DNA of 44,306 bases from Porticoccaceae bacterium (lineage in GTDB: Bacteria > Pseudomonadota > Gammaproteobacteria > Pseudomonadales > Porticoccaceae): assembly GCA_024959305.1 (NCBI GenBank), contig JANXGQ010000016.1, forward strand, positions 1-44,306, written 5' to 3'. The first letter of the stretch is position 1. The number at the start of each line of letters is the position of its first letter. The notes under the pieces were generated by a model, which saw only the letters and a list, made by a program, of their open reading frames with translations, did not search any database and was not told the origin of the DNA. Made by a program: the position numbers and the translations under genes. Shown here in pieces: positions 9,305 through 17,461 of this stretch.

Positions 9305-10417
9305 TTATCGCTCAATCAAAATCCGCAACATCCGCCGCAAAGGCTCTGCCGCCCCCCAGAGTAGCTGATCTCCCACGGTGAACGCGGAGAGATAGCGGTC
9401 TCCCATATTCATTTTGCGCAATCGTCCCACCGGCACCTGTAGCCCGCCAGTAACCGCAGCTGGGGTAAGATGCTCAACCGAATCTTGCTTGGTATTGGGA
9501 ACCAACTGGACCCACTGATTGGCCTCGGATAGCATTGATTCAATTTCGTCCATAGGTACATCGCGGGTCAGTTTGATCGTCAATGCCTGACTGTGGCAGC
9601 GCATGGCCCCAATGCGAACACAGAGACCATCCAGAGGAATAGGATGGCCCTCTAAACCGAGAATCTTGTTAGTTTCTGCCTGATTCTTCCACTCCTCGCG
9701 GCTCTGCCCATTTTCTAATTGAGAGTCAATATAGGGGAGAAGACTGCCCGCTAGAGGAAATGCCCAGTTATCCACCGGAAAGCTATCACTGCGCAGAGTC
9801 TCTGTCACACGGCGATCAATATCCAGAATAGCAGTGGCGGGATCAGCCAAGGCAGCGGCCACAGAACCCTCTATAACGCCCATCTGATTAATTAATTCGC
9901 GCATACTGTGCGCCCCCGACCCAGAGGCGGCTTGATAGGTCATAGAGCTAGCCCACTCCACCAGATTGGCATTAAACAGGCCGCCCAAGGCCATTAGCAT
10001 TAAACTGACTGTGCAGTTGCCGCCAATAAAATCCTTAACACCGTTGGCTAGACCGGCTTCAATGACCGATGAATTGACCGGATCTAGCACAATAATAGAG
10101 CTATCCTGCATACGCAGAGCAGATGCGGCATCAATCCAGTAACCTTGCCAACCACTTTTACGCAGCTGTGGGTAGACCTTCTTGGTATAATCACCGCCCT
10201 GACAGGTCAGTATCACATCCATCTTCGACAATGCCTCAATATCATAGGCACTTTGCAACAGTGGAATCTCTACACCCACATCCGGTCCCGCCTGCCCCGC
10301 CTGAGAGGTGGTAAAGAATATTGGCTGTATATCTTTAAAGTCAGATTCCTCGCACATACGCTCCATTAACACCGAGCCCACCATGCCGCGCCAACCTATA
10401 AATCCTGTTTTTTTCAT
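9305..10417 (-). CDS. asd: Aspartate-semialdehyde dehydrogenase
   Basis: Asd reduces aspartyl-phosphate to aspartate semialdehyde, the branch point to lysine/diaminopimelate, methionine, threonine and isoleucine. [21 protein letters not shown] matches the E. coli-type N-terminus with its NADP loop. The catalytic Cys is Cys135 in GGNCTVSLM, and the substrate-binding His lies in the [11 protein letters not shown] region. It has 370 residues (E. coli 367). The frame stays open for 50 codons upstream, but those codons come from the hairpin array at 10443-10570. The ATG at 10417 has AGGG at ribosome-binding distance and the correct N-terminus. It lies between leuB and fimV, as in Pseudomonas. Confidence 0.97.
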   Translation of the reverse strand: MKKTGFIGWRGMVGSVLMERMCEESDFKDIQPIFFTTSQAGQAGPDVGVEIPLLQSAYDIEALSKMDVILTCQGGDYTKKVYPQLRKSGWQGYWIDAASALRMQDSSIIVLDPVNSSVIEAGLANGVKDFIGGNCTVSLMLMALGGLFNANLVEWASSMTYQAASGSGAHSMRELINQMGVIEGSVAAALADPATAILDIDRRVTETLRSDSFPVDNWAFPLAGSLLPYIDSQLENGQSREEWKNQAETNKILGLEGHPIPLDGLCVRIGAMRCHSQALTIKLTRDVPMDEIESMLSEANQWVQLVPNTKQDSVEHLTPAAVTGGLQVPVGRLRKMNMGDRYLSAFTVGDQLLWGAAEPLRRMLRILIER

Positions 10418-10442
10418 CTGTAAAACCCTATTTAGTCGATCC

Positions 10443-10570
10443 TGAAAAAGTCGTCCTGACTTTTTCAAGGAGTCACTGCGCCATTCTCTAACGCAAATAC
10501 GTGGATTTGCTGGCTCATGGCGCGCTCGCTTGGGTCTAAAAAGACCCAAGGGGGTGCATCCATGCACCCC
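10443..10570. repeat. Compact array of four to five perfect hairpins between leuB and asd
   Basis: Five perfect inverted repeats lie within 128 bases. TGAAAAAGTC (10443-10452) pairs with GACTTTTTCA (10458-10467). GCGCCAT (10478-10484) pairs with ATGGCGC (10517-10523), and it encloses GCAAAT/ATTTGC (10493-10498/10505-10510). CTTGGGTCT (10529-10537) pairs with AGACCCAAG (10542-10550) around AAAA. GGGGTGCAT (10551-10559) pairs with ATGCACCCC (10562-10570). No single terminator explains this. It resembles a mobile palindromic repeat unit or a structured RNA leader upstream of asd. Both flanking genes are intact. Confidence 0.75.
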
Positions 10571-10591
10571 GCGTCAATTTGAAAACTTTAC

Positions 10592-11665
10592 TTAGATAGC
10601 TGCAACCACAGCATCGCCCATCTCAACGGTGCCCACCAACTGACTGCCGTCGGTGAAAATATCTGCAGTGCGCAAACCCTGATCAAGCACCGCACTAACC
10701 GCCCGCTCAATAGCATCGGCGGCTTTGGGCGCGTTTAGAGAATATCGCAGCATCATAGCAACAGATAGAATGGTCGCCAATGGATTGGCAACGCCCTTTC
10801 CAGCAATATCTGGCGCTGAGCCATGACAGGGCTCATACATACCACCACCCTGTTTGTCCAATGACGCAGAGGGCAGCATACCTATGGATCCAGTTAACAT
10901 AGCCGCCGTATCGGATAAGATGTCGCCAAACATATTGCCAGTCACCAGCACATCAAACTGCTTAGGTTGCTTGACCAACTGCATGGCCGCGTTGTCCACA
11001 TACATATGGCTCAGTTCGACTTCGGGATAATCCGCAGCCATCTCACTGATGACTTCGCGCCACAGCACAGTGGCCTCAAGCACATTGGACTTGTCCACCG
11101 AGCACAGGCGCTTGCTGCGAACCATGGCCGCTTCAAAGGCCATTTTGCCGATTCGACGAATTTCTGACTCGCTGTATTTGTAGGTGTTATAACCCTCGCG
11201 CTGGCCGTCTTCCAGAGTGCGGATACCACGCGGTTCGCCAAAGTAAATACCGCCTACCAACTCGCGAACAATCAGAATATCCAAGCCGGACACAAACTCC
11301 GGCTTTAAGGAGGAAGCATGGGCCAGTTGGGGGTACATAATGGCCGGCCGCAAGTTGCCAAACAAATCTAATTCGGAGCGAATGGTCAACAGACCTTTTT
11401 CTGGGCGCAAATGACGCTCAACATCATCCCATTGCGGACCACCCACAGCACCCAATAAAATAGCATCCGACTGGCGGGCCTTATCCAGCGTTTCCTGTGG
11501 ACAGGGCACGCCCTCTGCATCCAGCGCCGCACCACCGAGATTGCCATAGTCTAATTCAATACCCAGCTGGAACTTTTCGTCCACTCTGCGCAACAGCTTA
11601 ACCGCTTCGGTTACAATTTCCGGCCCTATATTATCGCCGGGTAATATCAATACTTTTTTGGTCAT
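10592..11665 (-). CDS. leuB: 3-isopropylmalate dehydrogenase
   Basis: LeuB oxidatively decarboxylates 3-isopropylmalate with NAD+ in leucine synthesis. The 357 residues are the usual length. Family motifs are [18 protein letters not shown] at the N-terminus, the substrate-binding region [27 protein letters not shown] and the NAD-site cluster [14 protein letters not shown]. It starts at ATG 11665, where TAATG overlaps the leuD stop by one base, so translation is coupled. It is the last gene of leuCDB; the hairpin array follows its stop. Confidence 0.97.
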   Translation of the reverse strand: MTKKVLILPGDNIGPEIVTEAVKLLRRVDEKFQLGIELDYGNLGGAALDAEGVPCPQETLDKARQSDAILLGAVGGPQWDDVERHLRPEKGLLTIRSELDLFGNLRPAIMYPQLAHASSLKPEFVSGLDILIVRELVGGIYFGEPRGIRTLEDGQREGYNTYKYSESEIRRIGKMAFEAAMVRSKRLCSVDKSNVLEATVLWREVISEMAADYPEVELSHMYVDNAAMQLVKQPKQFDVLVTGNMFGDILSDTAAMLTGSIGMLPSASLDKQGGGMYEPCHGSAPDIAGKGVANPLATILSVAMMLRYSLNAPKAADAIERAVSAVLDQGLRTADIFTDGSQLVGTVEMGDAVVAAI

Positions 11666-12312
11666 TACTTTATGGCTCCAAATACCCAGGGCTGCTCAGC
11701 AGCACGAGTTTTCTCATAATTTTTGATAGCTTGAGTCGATTGCAAAGTCAGTCCAATTTCATCCAGCCCCTTAACAAAGCAATCTTTGCGAAACGGGTCA
11801 ATGCTAAACTCAAAGCTGTCTCCACAGGGGCGTATGACTCTCTGTGCAGCCAGATCAATGGTCAACTGATAGCCCTCAGTAGCGTTCATCTCTTCGAAAA
11901 GCATATCCACCTGCTGTTCAGTTAATACCACCGGAAGCAAGCCATTTTTAAAACAGTTATTGTAAAAAATATCCGCATAGCTGGGCGCGATAATGACTCG
12001 GAATCCGTAATCCTCTAACGCCCAAGGCGCGTGCTCGCGACTGGAGCCACAACCAAAGTTTTTGCGCGCCAACAGGATAGAGGCATTGGCAAAGCGCGGC
12101 CAATTTAAGGGAAAATCCGCATTTAGAGGCCGCTGACTACAGTCCTGCCCCGGCTGCCCCTCATCCCTATAGCGCAACTCATCAAATAAATTGGGACCAA
12201 ATCCACTGCGTTTAATGGACTTGAGAAATTGCTTGGGGATAATCATATCTGTATCCACATTGGCGCGATCCATTGGCGCCACCAGTCCTTGATGCTGAGC
12301 AAATGCCTTCAT
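11665..12312 (-). CDS. leuD: 3-isopropylmalate dehydratase small subunit
   Basis: LeuD is the swivelling small subunit that, with LeuC, interconverts 2- and 3-isopropylmalate. The 215 residues fit the bacterial type, with [13 protein letters not shown] near the N-terminus and the conserved [18 protein letters not shown] motif at about 70-90. It overlaps leuC by 4 bases (ATGA) and leuB by one base, so subunit stoichiometry is probably set by translational coupling. The start is ATG 12312. Confidence 0.97.
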   Translation of the reverse strand: MKAFAQHQGLVAPMDRANVDTDMIIPKQFLKSIKRSGFGPNLFDELRYRDEGQPGQDCSQRPLNADFPLNWPRFANASILLARKNFGCGSSREHAPWALEDYGFRVIIAPSYADIFYNNCFKNGLLPVVLTEQQVDMLFEEMNATEGYQLTIDLAAQRVIRPCGDSFEFSIDPFRKDCFVKGLDEIGLTLQSTQAIKNYEKTRAAEQPWVFGAIK

Positions 12313-13742
12313 AACCGATCTCCTGCAAATTCACGCACGTCGACAATATGGCCGGCAATCGCCGCCGCCGCCGCCATAGCCGGACTCATTAGGTGAGTGC
12401 GGCCACCACTGCCCTGACGACCTTCAAAATTTCGATTGGATGTGGATGCACAATGTTCACCCGCCCCCAGCTTATCGGCATTCATGGCCAGACACATGGA
12501 ACAGCCCGGCTCTCGCCAATCCAAACCCGCCTCGATAAAGACCTTATCTAGGCCCTCGGCCTCGGCCTGTACCTTGACCATCTGTGACCCGGGAACTACC
12601 AGCGCCTGTTTTACTGAACTGGCTACTTTATGCCCCTTAACCACAGCCGCGGCAGCGCGCATATCTTCAATACGAGAATTGGTACAGGAACCAATAAACA
12701 CCCTATCCACATCCACTGAGGTGATAGGTGCACCGCCTTCTAGGCCCATATATTCCAGTGCTCGCTGAATGCCCTTTTGCTTGCCAAGATCAGTCTGATC
12801 CTCAGCCTTGGGAATAACAGAGGTTACTGGCACCACCATTTCTGGCGAAGTACCCCAGGTTACCTGCGGAGCTATATCCTGTGCATTGAGTCTTACCTCG
12901 GCATCAAATACTGCGTCCTCATCACTGACTAATGTTCGCCAGTATTCAGCGGCTTTTTCAAACATCTCACCCTCAGGCACAAACTGCCGCCCCCTACAAT
13001 AGTCGATGGTTTTTTTGTCAACGGCTACTAACCCTACCCGTGCACCGGCCTCAATGGCCATATTACACACAGTCATACGCCCCTCAATGGACATATCACG
13101 AAACACAGAGCCGGCAAATTCAATGGCATGACCATTGCCACCAGCGGTGCCAATCTCACCAATAATCGCCAACGCAATATCTTTGGGAGTCACACCCACA
13201 CCCAGAGTACCATCCACGGCGACACGCATATTCTTCATTTTTTGGGTCACCAGACATTGGGAAGCCAATACATGCTCCACTTCAGAGGTGCCTATGCCAT
13301 GGGCCAAACAGGCCAATGCACCATGAGTTGCAGTGTGGGAATCTCCGCAGACCACAGTGAATCCAGGCATGGTGGCACCCAATTCCGGCCCCATCACATG
13401 CACAATTCCCTGCCCCATTTCATTCATCTTAAATTCTTTGATACCAAAGTGTTCGCAGTTATCGTCTAGCGTCTGCACCTGAATACGCGATGTATGATCT
13501 GGAATGCCCTCCACGCCGGCCGCACGCTCTGAAGGGTCTGTGGAAATATTGTGATCTGGCGTGGCTACATTGGTGTCCAATCGCCAAGGCTTGCGCCCCG
13601 CCATACGCAAACCCTCAAAAGCCTGCGGTGAAGTCACCTCATGCAGAATATGCCGATCTATATAGATAAGGGCAGAACCATCTGCATTTTGCTTAACCAG
13701 ATGACTGTCCCACAACTTGTCGTAGACGGTTCTTCCCGACAT
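12309..13742 (-). CDS. leuC: 3-isopropylmalate dehydratase large subunit
   Basis: LeuC is the catalytic aconitase-family subunit holding a [4Fe-4S] cluster. The three cluster cysteines are visible in FIGSCTNSR (about residue 355) and in [11 protein letters not shown] (about 413-416). [10 protein letters not shown] and [12 protein letters not shown] are further family motifs. The 477 residues are close to E. coli LeuC (466). It is the first gene of leuCDB and is divergent from the LysR regulator at 13920. An inverted repeat suited to a LysR protein lies in the shared 177-base gap. Confidence 0.97.
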   Translation of the reverse strand: MSGRTVYDKLWDSHLVKQNADGSALIYIDRHILHEVTSPQAFEGLRMAGRKPWRLDTNVATPDHNISTDPSERAAGVEGIPDHTSRIQVQTLDDNCEHFGIKEFKMNEMGQGIVHVMGPELGATMPGFTVVCGDSHTATHGALACLAHGIGTSEVEHVLASQCLVTQKMKNMRVAVDGTLGVGVTPKDIALAIIGEIGTAGGNGHAIEFAGSVFRDMSIEGRMTVCNMAIEAGARVGLVAVDKKTIDYCRGRQFVPEGEMFEKAAEYWRTLVSDEDAVFDAEVRLNAQDIAPQVTWGTSPEMVVPVTSVIPKAEDQTDLGKQKGIQRALEYMGLEGGAPITSVDVDRVFIGSCTNSRIEDMRAAAAVVKGHKVASSVKQALVVPGSQMVKVQAEAEGLDKVFIEAGLDWREPGCSMCLAMNADKLGAGEHCASTSNRNFEGRQGSGGRTHLMSPAMAAAAAIAGHIVDVREFAGDRL

Positions 13743-13798
13743 GCTTCTCTCCTGTTAATTCGGTGGTCAAATAAGCGCTCCAGCGCCATTTTCTCCTA

Positions 13799-13815
13799 TT
13801 AAGCCGGCGGCTTAA
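13799..13815. promoter_or_regulatory. Palindrome in the leuC-lysR intergenic region
   Basis: TTAAGCC (13799-13805) and GGCTTAA (13809-13815) form a perfect 7-bp inverted repeat with a 3-base centre, 57 bases upstream of the leuC start. It could be an operator or part of the leuC leader. No T-run follows, so a terminator is unlikely. Confidence 0.4.
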
Positions 13816-13857
13816 TATAAAAATCTGTGTATTGCAGTTATTGTACTGCTCCTTTAT

Positions 13858-13874
13858 TATGAAATAAATTCATA
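13858..13874. promoter_or_regulatory. Candidate LysR-type operator
   Basis: TATGAA (13858-13863) and TTCATA (13869-13874) form a perfect inverted repeat with a 5-base AT centre, which fits the T-N11-A pattern of LysR-family sites. It lies 46 bases before the LysR start and 116 before leuC, in the divergent promoter region. The assignment is inferred from position and symmetry only. Confidence 0.5.
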
Positions 13875-13919
13875 TTTTTCATATTTGCGATTCCTAATAA
13901 GAATCAAAAGCTGATAACC

Positions 13920-14789
13920 ATGGACACTCAAAACTTAAATGCATTTTTGACTGTGGCAGAATGTGCTTCCTTCTCCTTGGCCGCTGAGCAATTACACCTC
14001 ACCCAATCCGCGGTTAGCAAACGCATCGCATTACTAGAGCAGCAAGTCGGCAAAAAGCTATTTGATCGCATTGCTCGTCAAGTCTCGCTTACCGAAGCTG
14101 GCAATGCCCTGCTGCCAAGAGCGCGGCATATTCTTCAGGAGTGCGCAGCGGCTATTCAGGTAATTAATGATTTATCTGGCGACACCAATGGCACATTGCG
14201 ATTGGCTATCAGCCATCATCTGGGCTTACATCGTCTGCCGCCAGTTTTGAGAGAATTTGCTCAACAGCATCCCAGTGTCAGCCTGGATATTGAGTTTATG
14301 GATTCGGAAAAAGCCTATGAGCAGGTACTTCATGGTCAGTCAGAGGTGGCTGTGATTACTCTGGCCCTAGAGAGTCACCACAATATCCGCAGCAAGAGAA
14401 TCTGGACTGACCCACTGCGATTTATCTGCGCCCCCGATCATCCGCTGGCGAAGATTCAGCAGCCGAGTCTGCGCGATCTGGCTCAGTATCCAGTTATATT
14501 GCCCGGACTCAACACCTACACAGGTCGCATTATCCAAAACCTTTTCGAGACTCGGGGCATTCCACTGCAAGCACCTATGTCCACCAACTACCTTGAGACC
14601 ATTGGCACCATGGTAGAAATTGGCTTGGGCTGGAGCGCGCTTCCAGAAACACTGGTTAAAAATTTACATCTGATGTCCACAGAACACAATGGCATCGAAA
14701 GAGAACTTGGCTATATTCATCATACGAAGCGCAGTCTATCCAATGCGGCAGTTGCTTTTTTGAAGCTATTAGATGCAATTGATGACTGA
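13920..14789 (+). CDS. LysR-family transcriptional regulator, probably of leuCDB
   Basis: The 289-residue protein has an N-terminal winged helix-turn-helix (about 3-62, NLNAFLTVAECASFSLAAEQLHLTQSAVSKRI) and a LysR effector-binding domain (about 90-285). The divergent position next to leuC matches the uncharacterised LysR gene beside leuC in Pseudomonas, so control of leuCDB, perhaps with a pathway intermediate as co-inducer, is a reasonable inference. The divergent gap holds a LysR-type palindrome (13858-13874). The start is ATG 13920; the reading frame gives the complete HTH from this start. Family call is certain; the target is inferred. Confidence 0.9.
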   Translation: MDTQNLNAFLTVAECASFSLAAEQLHLTQSAVSKRIALLEQQVGKKLFDRIARQVSLTEAGNALLPRARHILQECAAAIQVINDLSGDTNGTLRLAISHHLGLHRLPPVLREFAQQHPSVSLDIEFMDSEKAYEQVLHGQSEVAVITLALESHHNIRSKRIWTDPLRFICAPDHPLAKIQQPSLRDLAQYPVILPGLNTYTGRIIQNLFETRGIPLQAPMSTNYLETIGTMVEIGLGWSALPETLVKNLHLMSTEHNGIERELGYIHHTKRSLSNAAVAFLKLLDAIDD

Positions 14790-14815
14790 CCCCTAGCCTG
14801 CAACTGCGGGCAGAA

Positions 14816-15310
14816 TTAACACGGGCCTACATCCGATTCTAAGGCGCGGATCAAATCAGTAAATTCCGCGCTTCCATCCGGATTCAGCTGCAAGAGTAAT
14901 TTATGCGCTTCCAAGACCTGATGGCGCAGCTCATCAACCCCAGAGGGGACCTCCTCAAGCTTGCGCAACTCTCCGTCCATATCAGGTGACTGCTGAAATA
15001 TATCAATAATCTCGTCAAATCCCATGCACTCTAAAGTCCTGAGTATAGATTGGTTCTGACAAAACAGCTGTACGTTCATTTGGTAATATTCGCGACAGTG
15101 CAGACCCAGCTTGGCGATTAGACCCAAGGTAGTGCTATCTACGCCCTCGGTATCCAACATATCGACAACCACTCGTTTAACCCTCCTGTTGCCGAACAGG
15201 GTTTCCATATAGCGATTCAATGAACCACTGAGAGTTAACCGTACATCACCAGTCAGTTTAAGCAGGTAGTTGTCCGATTTATCAGATATAAGTATCTTAC
15301 CTGAGCTCAA
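14816..15310 (-). CDS. STAS-domain protein (anti-sigma-factor antagonist type)
   Basis: This 164-residue protein has an N-terminal STAS domain (about 5-105) containing VDSTTLGLIAKL, the segment where partner-switching antagonists carry the phosphorylatable Ser. A C-terminal alpha-helical extension of about 50 residues follows. The start is set as TTG 15310, two bases after the stop of the phosphatase gene, because a perfect AGGAGG lies 7 bases upstream inside that gene. Earlier ATGs at 15373/15370 would overlap the phosphatase gene by over 50 bases and lack this site. Pairing with a receiver-PP2C protein resembles HsbR/HsbA of Pseudomonas, where HsbA is the switched antagonist. No anti-sigma partner is adjacent. 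Confidence 0.82.
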   Translation of the reverse strand: MSSGKILISDKSDNYLLKLTGDVRLTLSGSLNRYMETLFGNRRVKRVVVDMLDTEGVDSTTLGLIAKLGLHCREYYQMNVQLFCQNQSILRTLECMGFDEIIDIFQQSPDMDGELRKLEEVPSGVDELRHQVLEAHKLLLQLNPDGSAEFTDLIRALESDVGPC

Positions 15311-15311
15311 A

Positions 15312-16496
15312 TCAGAATCCTCCTGTAAGCAGAAACACCGAGATATCGTCCTGAGGGTCTTTGATATCATCAATAGATAATGCCTGTTTCAGAGCGCCTA
15401 TATCCTCAGAATTGTTATTGAGATGGCTCAGCAAACTGGCCTCTTTATCGGCGATCTGTTCACCCGACAGCAATTCATAAACACCGTCCGATAGCAATAC
15501 AAAGGCAAATTGCTCCGGCACCGTTATTTGCTCCACCGTCCATTCCACATCTTTAAAGATACCGGCGGGTTTTCCTTTGCCAGGTAAAAATCTGGCGGCA
15601 CCATCAGCAATCAGTATGGGTGATGGCTGATGAGCACCCACCACATAGCGCAGCTGTCTGGTCTCGGTGTCCAAAGATCCAGCCACAATAGTCAAATGCT
15701 TGTCCAATCCAGTGTTTAATAACTGCTGGTTAATGGATTCTACAAGGCCCTCAGGAGCCTGTGCCAATGCTTTATATTCTTTCTCGCGGGCATGCCGACG
15801 AATAACTCGACCTACCATAAAGTGCAGCAACACGGAGATAAATGCTGAAGAGGCACCGTGACCGGAAACATCTGCAAAATAAAACAGCAAATAGCGATCC
15901 AATACAAAATGGTAGCCGACACAGTCACCGCTCAAGTACAGCGACGGCGCAATAGAGTGAGAAATCTCGAAATTACCGCAGTTAAGAGGGCTTTCTGGCA
16001 TCAGATTTTTTTGAATTTCAAGTCCGGCTTTCTGATCCTGTTCCAGATGCCGAAGGCTCTCTTGCAACTCGTTATTGGCCTTTTCTAGCTGAGTACTGTA
16101 CTGATGCTGTTGGCGACGAGTATCAGCCAGCTCACCCAGTCGATCGAGTATTTTTTTGAGATCCTGAGGCTCGGTATCAGGCTCTATAATATCGGCAGCA
16201 CCCAATCTAAAGTAATCGGCTTCTTTTCCTTTGTCCTGAGCGCAAAAGGCAATCACAACCAAATAACAGCTGAAAAACTGACTCAGGCGTTCAATATCTT
16301 GAGAATCAACACTGGGGGCCTGCTGAGAAAAGAGGACTACGGGCTGATTGAGAGGATCGCTGCAGAGGTCCTGTACAGCATCCATATTGTTAGCGCTCAG
16401 ACAACCCTGTCCAATAGATTGGAAGCTTTCTATCAAATGCTTCGACCCATCAGAATTATCGTCTAAAACAATAATCGGGCCCTTTATATTACTCAT
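15312..16496 (-). CDS. Receiver-like/PP2C (SpoIIE-type) serine phosphatase
   Basis: This 394-residue protein has a receiver-like domain (about 1-120), a coiled-coil linker (about 122-165) and a C-terminal SpoIIE/PP2C phosphatase (about 180-394). The metal-binding Asp motifs are present: GD at 190-191, DVSGHG at 209-214, SDG at 336-338 and DD at 383-384. The receiver keeps the acidic pair Asp12-Asp13. The phospho-acceptor Asp is replaced in VVLFSQQAP (Ser57), and the conserved Lys-Pro is Glu-Pro (105-106), so normal phosphorelay activation looks unlikely. It overlaps or abuts the STAS gene, its expected substrate, and has a 4-base ATGA overlap with a possible 22-codon leader ORF upstream. HsbR of Pseudomonas is the nearest remembered architecture. 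Confidence 0.88.
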   Translation of the reverse strand: MSNIKGPIIVLDDNSDGSKHLIESFQSIGQGCLSANNMDAVQDLCSDPLNQPVVLFSQQAPSVDSQDIERLSQFFSCYLVVIAFCAQDKGKEADYFRLGAADIIEPDTEPQDLKKILDRLGELADTRRQQHQYSTQLEKANNELQESLRHLEQDQKAGLEIQKNLMPESPLNCGNFEISHSIAPSLYLSGDCVGYHFVLDRYLLFYFADVSGHGASSAFISVLLHFMVGRVIRRHAREKEYKALAQAPEGLVESINQQLLNTGLDKHLTIVAGSLDTETRQLRYVVGAHQPSPILIADGAARFLPGKGKPAGIFKDVEWTVEQITVPEQFAFVLLSDGVYELLSGEQIADKEASLLSHLNNNSEDIGALKQALSIDDIKDPQDDISVFLLTGGF

Positions 16497-16561
16497 CGAG
16501 AGTTAACCTTGCCATCGAAATGATAACCGTCTTCAGTAGTTATATCCCAGCGATTCAGCAT
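16493..16561 (-). CDS. Possible 22-residue leader peptide coupled to the PP2C gene
   Basis: An ATG at 16561 opens a 22-codon frame (MLNRWDITTEDGYHFDGKVNSR). Its TGA overlaps the ATG of the phosphatase gene in an ATGA arrangement, the usual sign of translational coupling. It lies 12 bases after the mlaA stop. No good ribosome-binding site precedes it, and short frames arise by chance, so this is a tentative call. Confidence 0.25.
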   Translation of the reverse strand: MLNRWDITTEDGYHFDGKVNSR

Positions 16562-16573
16562 CGCTCGAATAGG

Positions 16574-17287
16574 TTAGTAGTCATCGAGATCACCAAAATC
16601 GTCCTCAATAACACCATCATTCTCTAAGTACTCTCTGCGCTGCAAATAGATATCACGAATAAAAATATAGCTATCTCCAGCAATCACATCATCAAAGTCC
16701 AATAGCTCTGCCCTAGAGGAGACTAAACTCGCCACCCTTAGGCCATTGCGATCGGACTCATTGCTTAACTGTGAAATCGGACTGGTCAAACTATCAATAA
16801 TTTTCGCAGGGGCATCTCGCATTGTCGAGGGGCCAACCAATGGCAGCATCAAAAAAGGCCCTTCAGAGAGTCCCCACACAGCAAGCGTCTGACCAAAATC
16901 TTCCCCCTCGCTCTTTGGAAAATCCAGATGCTCAGCCACTTCTAACAAACCACCAAGCCCAATCGTTGTGTTGATCAGGAAACGTCCCGCGTCATTGGCG
17001 GCCTGTGCAAACTTGGCCTGCAACAGATCATTGACAACATTAGTGATCTCGCCAATATTATCCAATACATTGGTAACACCGCGCTCCACCGGATCGGGAA
17101 CTACAGCCACATAAATCTTGGCGGCGGGGCGGCCAATATAATCATCAAGTACTTGATTAAATCGATAGGTAAAGCGGTTGATGCTCTGATAGGGGTCGAT
17201 ACCCCCTGTTTCACCAGCCTGACTCCAGCCCGACCACAGCATCATCACCGACAATAAAATTATTAAAACTCGCGGGAACTTATTCAT
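16574..17287 (-). CDS. mlaA: MlaA/VacJ phospholipid-removal outer-membrane protein
   Basis: MlaA extracts mislocalised phospholipids from the outer leaflet of the outer membrane and passes them to the periplasmic Mla carriers. The family core is visible: DPYQSINRFTYRFNQVLDDYIGRPAA, then NVLDNIGEITNVVNDLLQ and GLGGLLEVAEHLDFP, with the EDFGQTLAVWGLSEGPFLMLPLVGPS block. The N-terminus is a classical signal peptide (about 1-24, ending SQA), but no lipobox Cys is present, whereas E. coli MlaA is a lipoprotein. At 237 residues it is of normal length. No other mla gene is nearby. The start is ATG 17287. Confidence 0.93.
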   Translation of the reverse strand: MNKFPRVLIILLSVMMLWSGWSQAGETGGIDPYQSINRFTYRFNQVLDDYIGRPAAKIYVAVVPDPVERGVTNVLDNIGEITNVVNDLLQAKFAQAANDAGRFLINTTIGLGGLLEVAEHLDFPKSEGEDFGQTLAVWGLSEGPFLMLPLVGPSTMRDAPAKIIDSLTSPISQLSNESDRNGLRVASLVSSRAELLDFDDVIAGDSYIFIRDIYLQRREYLENDGVIEDDFGDLDDY

Positions 17288-17461
17288 CCTTTTCTCTTAT
17301 ACCACCTAATAGGTATTCTACCGTTTCATCCCTGACAGGTTCAATACTAAATTACTCGCCATAAGTTAGTATCGACCACCACAGTAAATCTCCACCCCTG
17401 CTACTGTAATTATAGGCCATCTCCGAATTAATCGCCTTATAGCTGTTTACTGTGCGCCGGG

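Noticed and set aside
10418..10567. 50-codon N-terminal extension of asd
   Set aside because: The codons come from the hairpin array. The ATG at 10417 has a ribosome-binding site and the expected Asd N-terminus.
15311..15373. ATG starts at 15373/15370 for the STAS protein
   Set aside because: They overlap the phosphatase gene by about 60 bases and lack a ribosome-binding site, whereas TTG 15310 has a perfect AGGAGG upstream.
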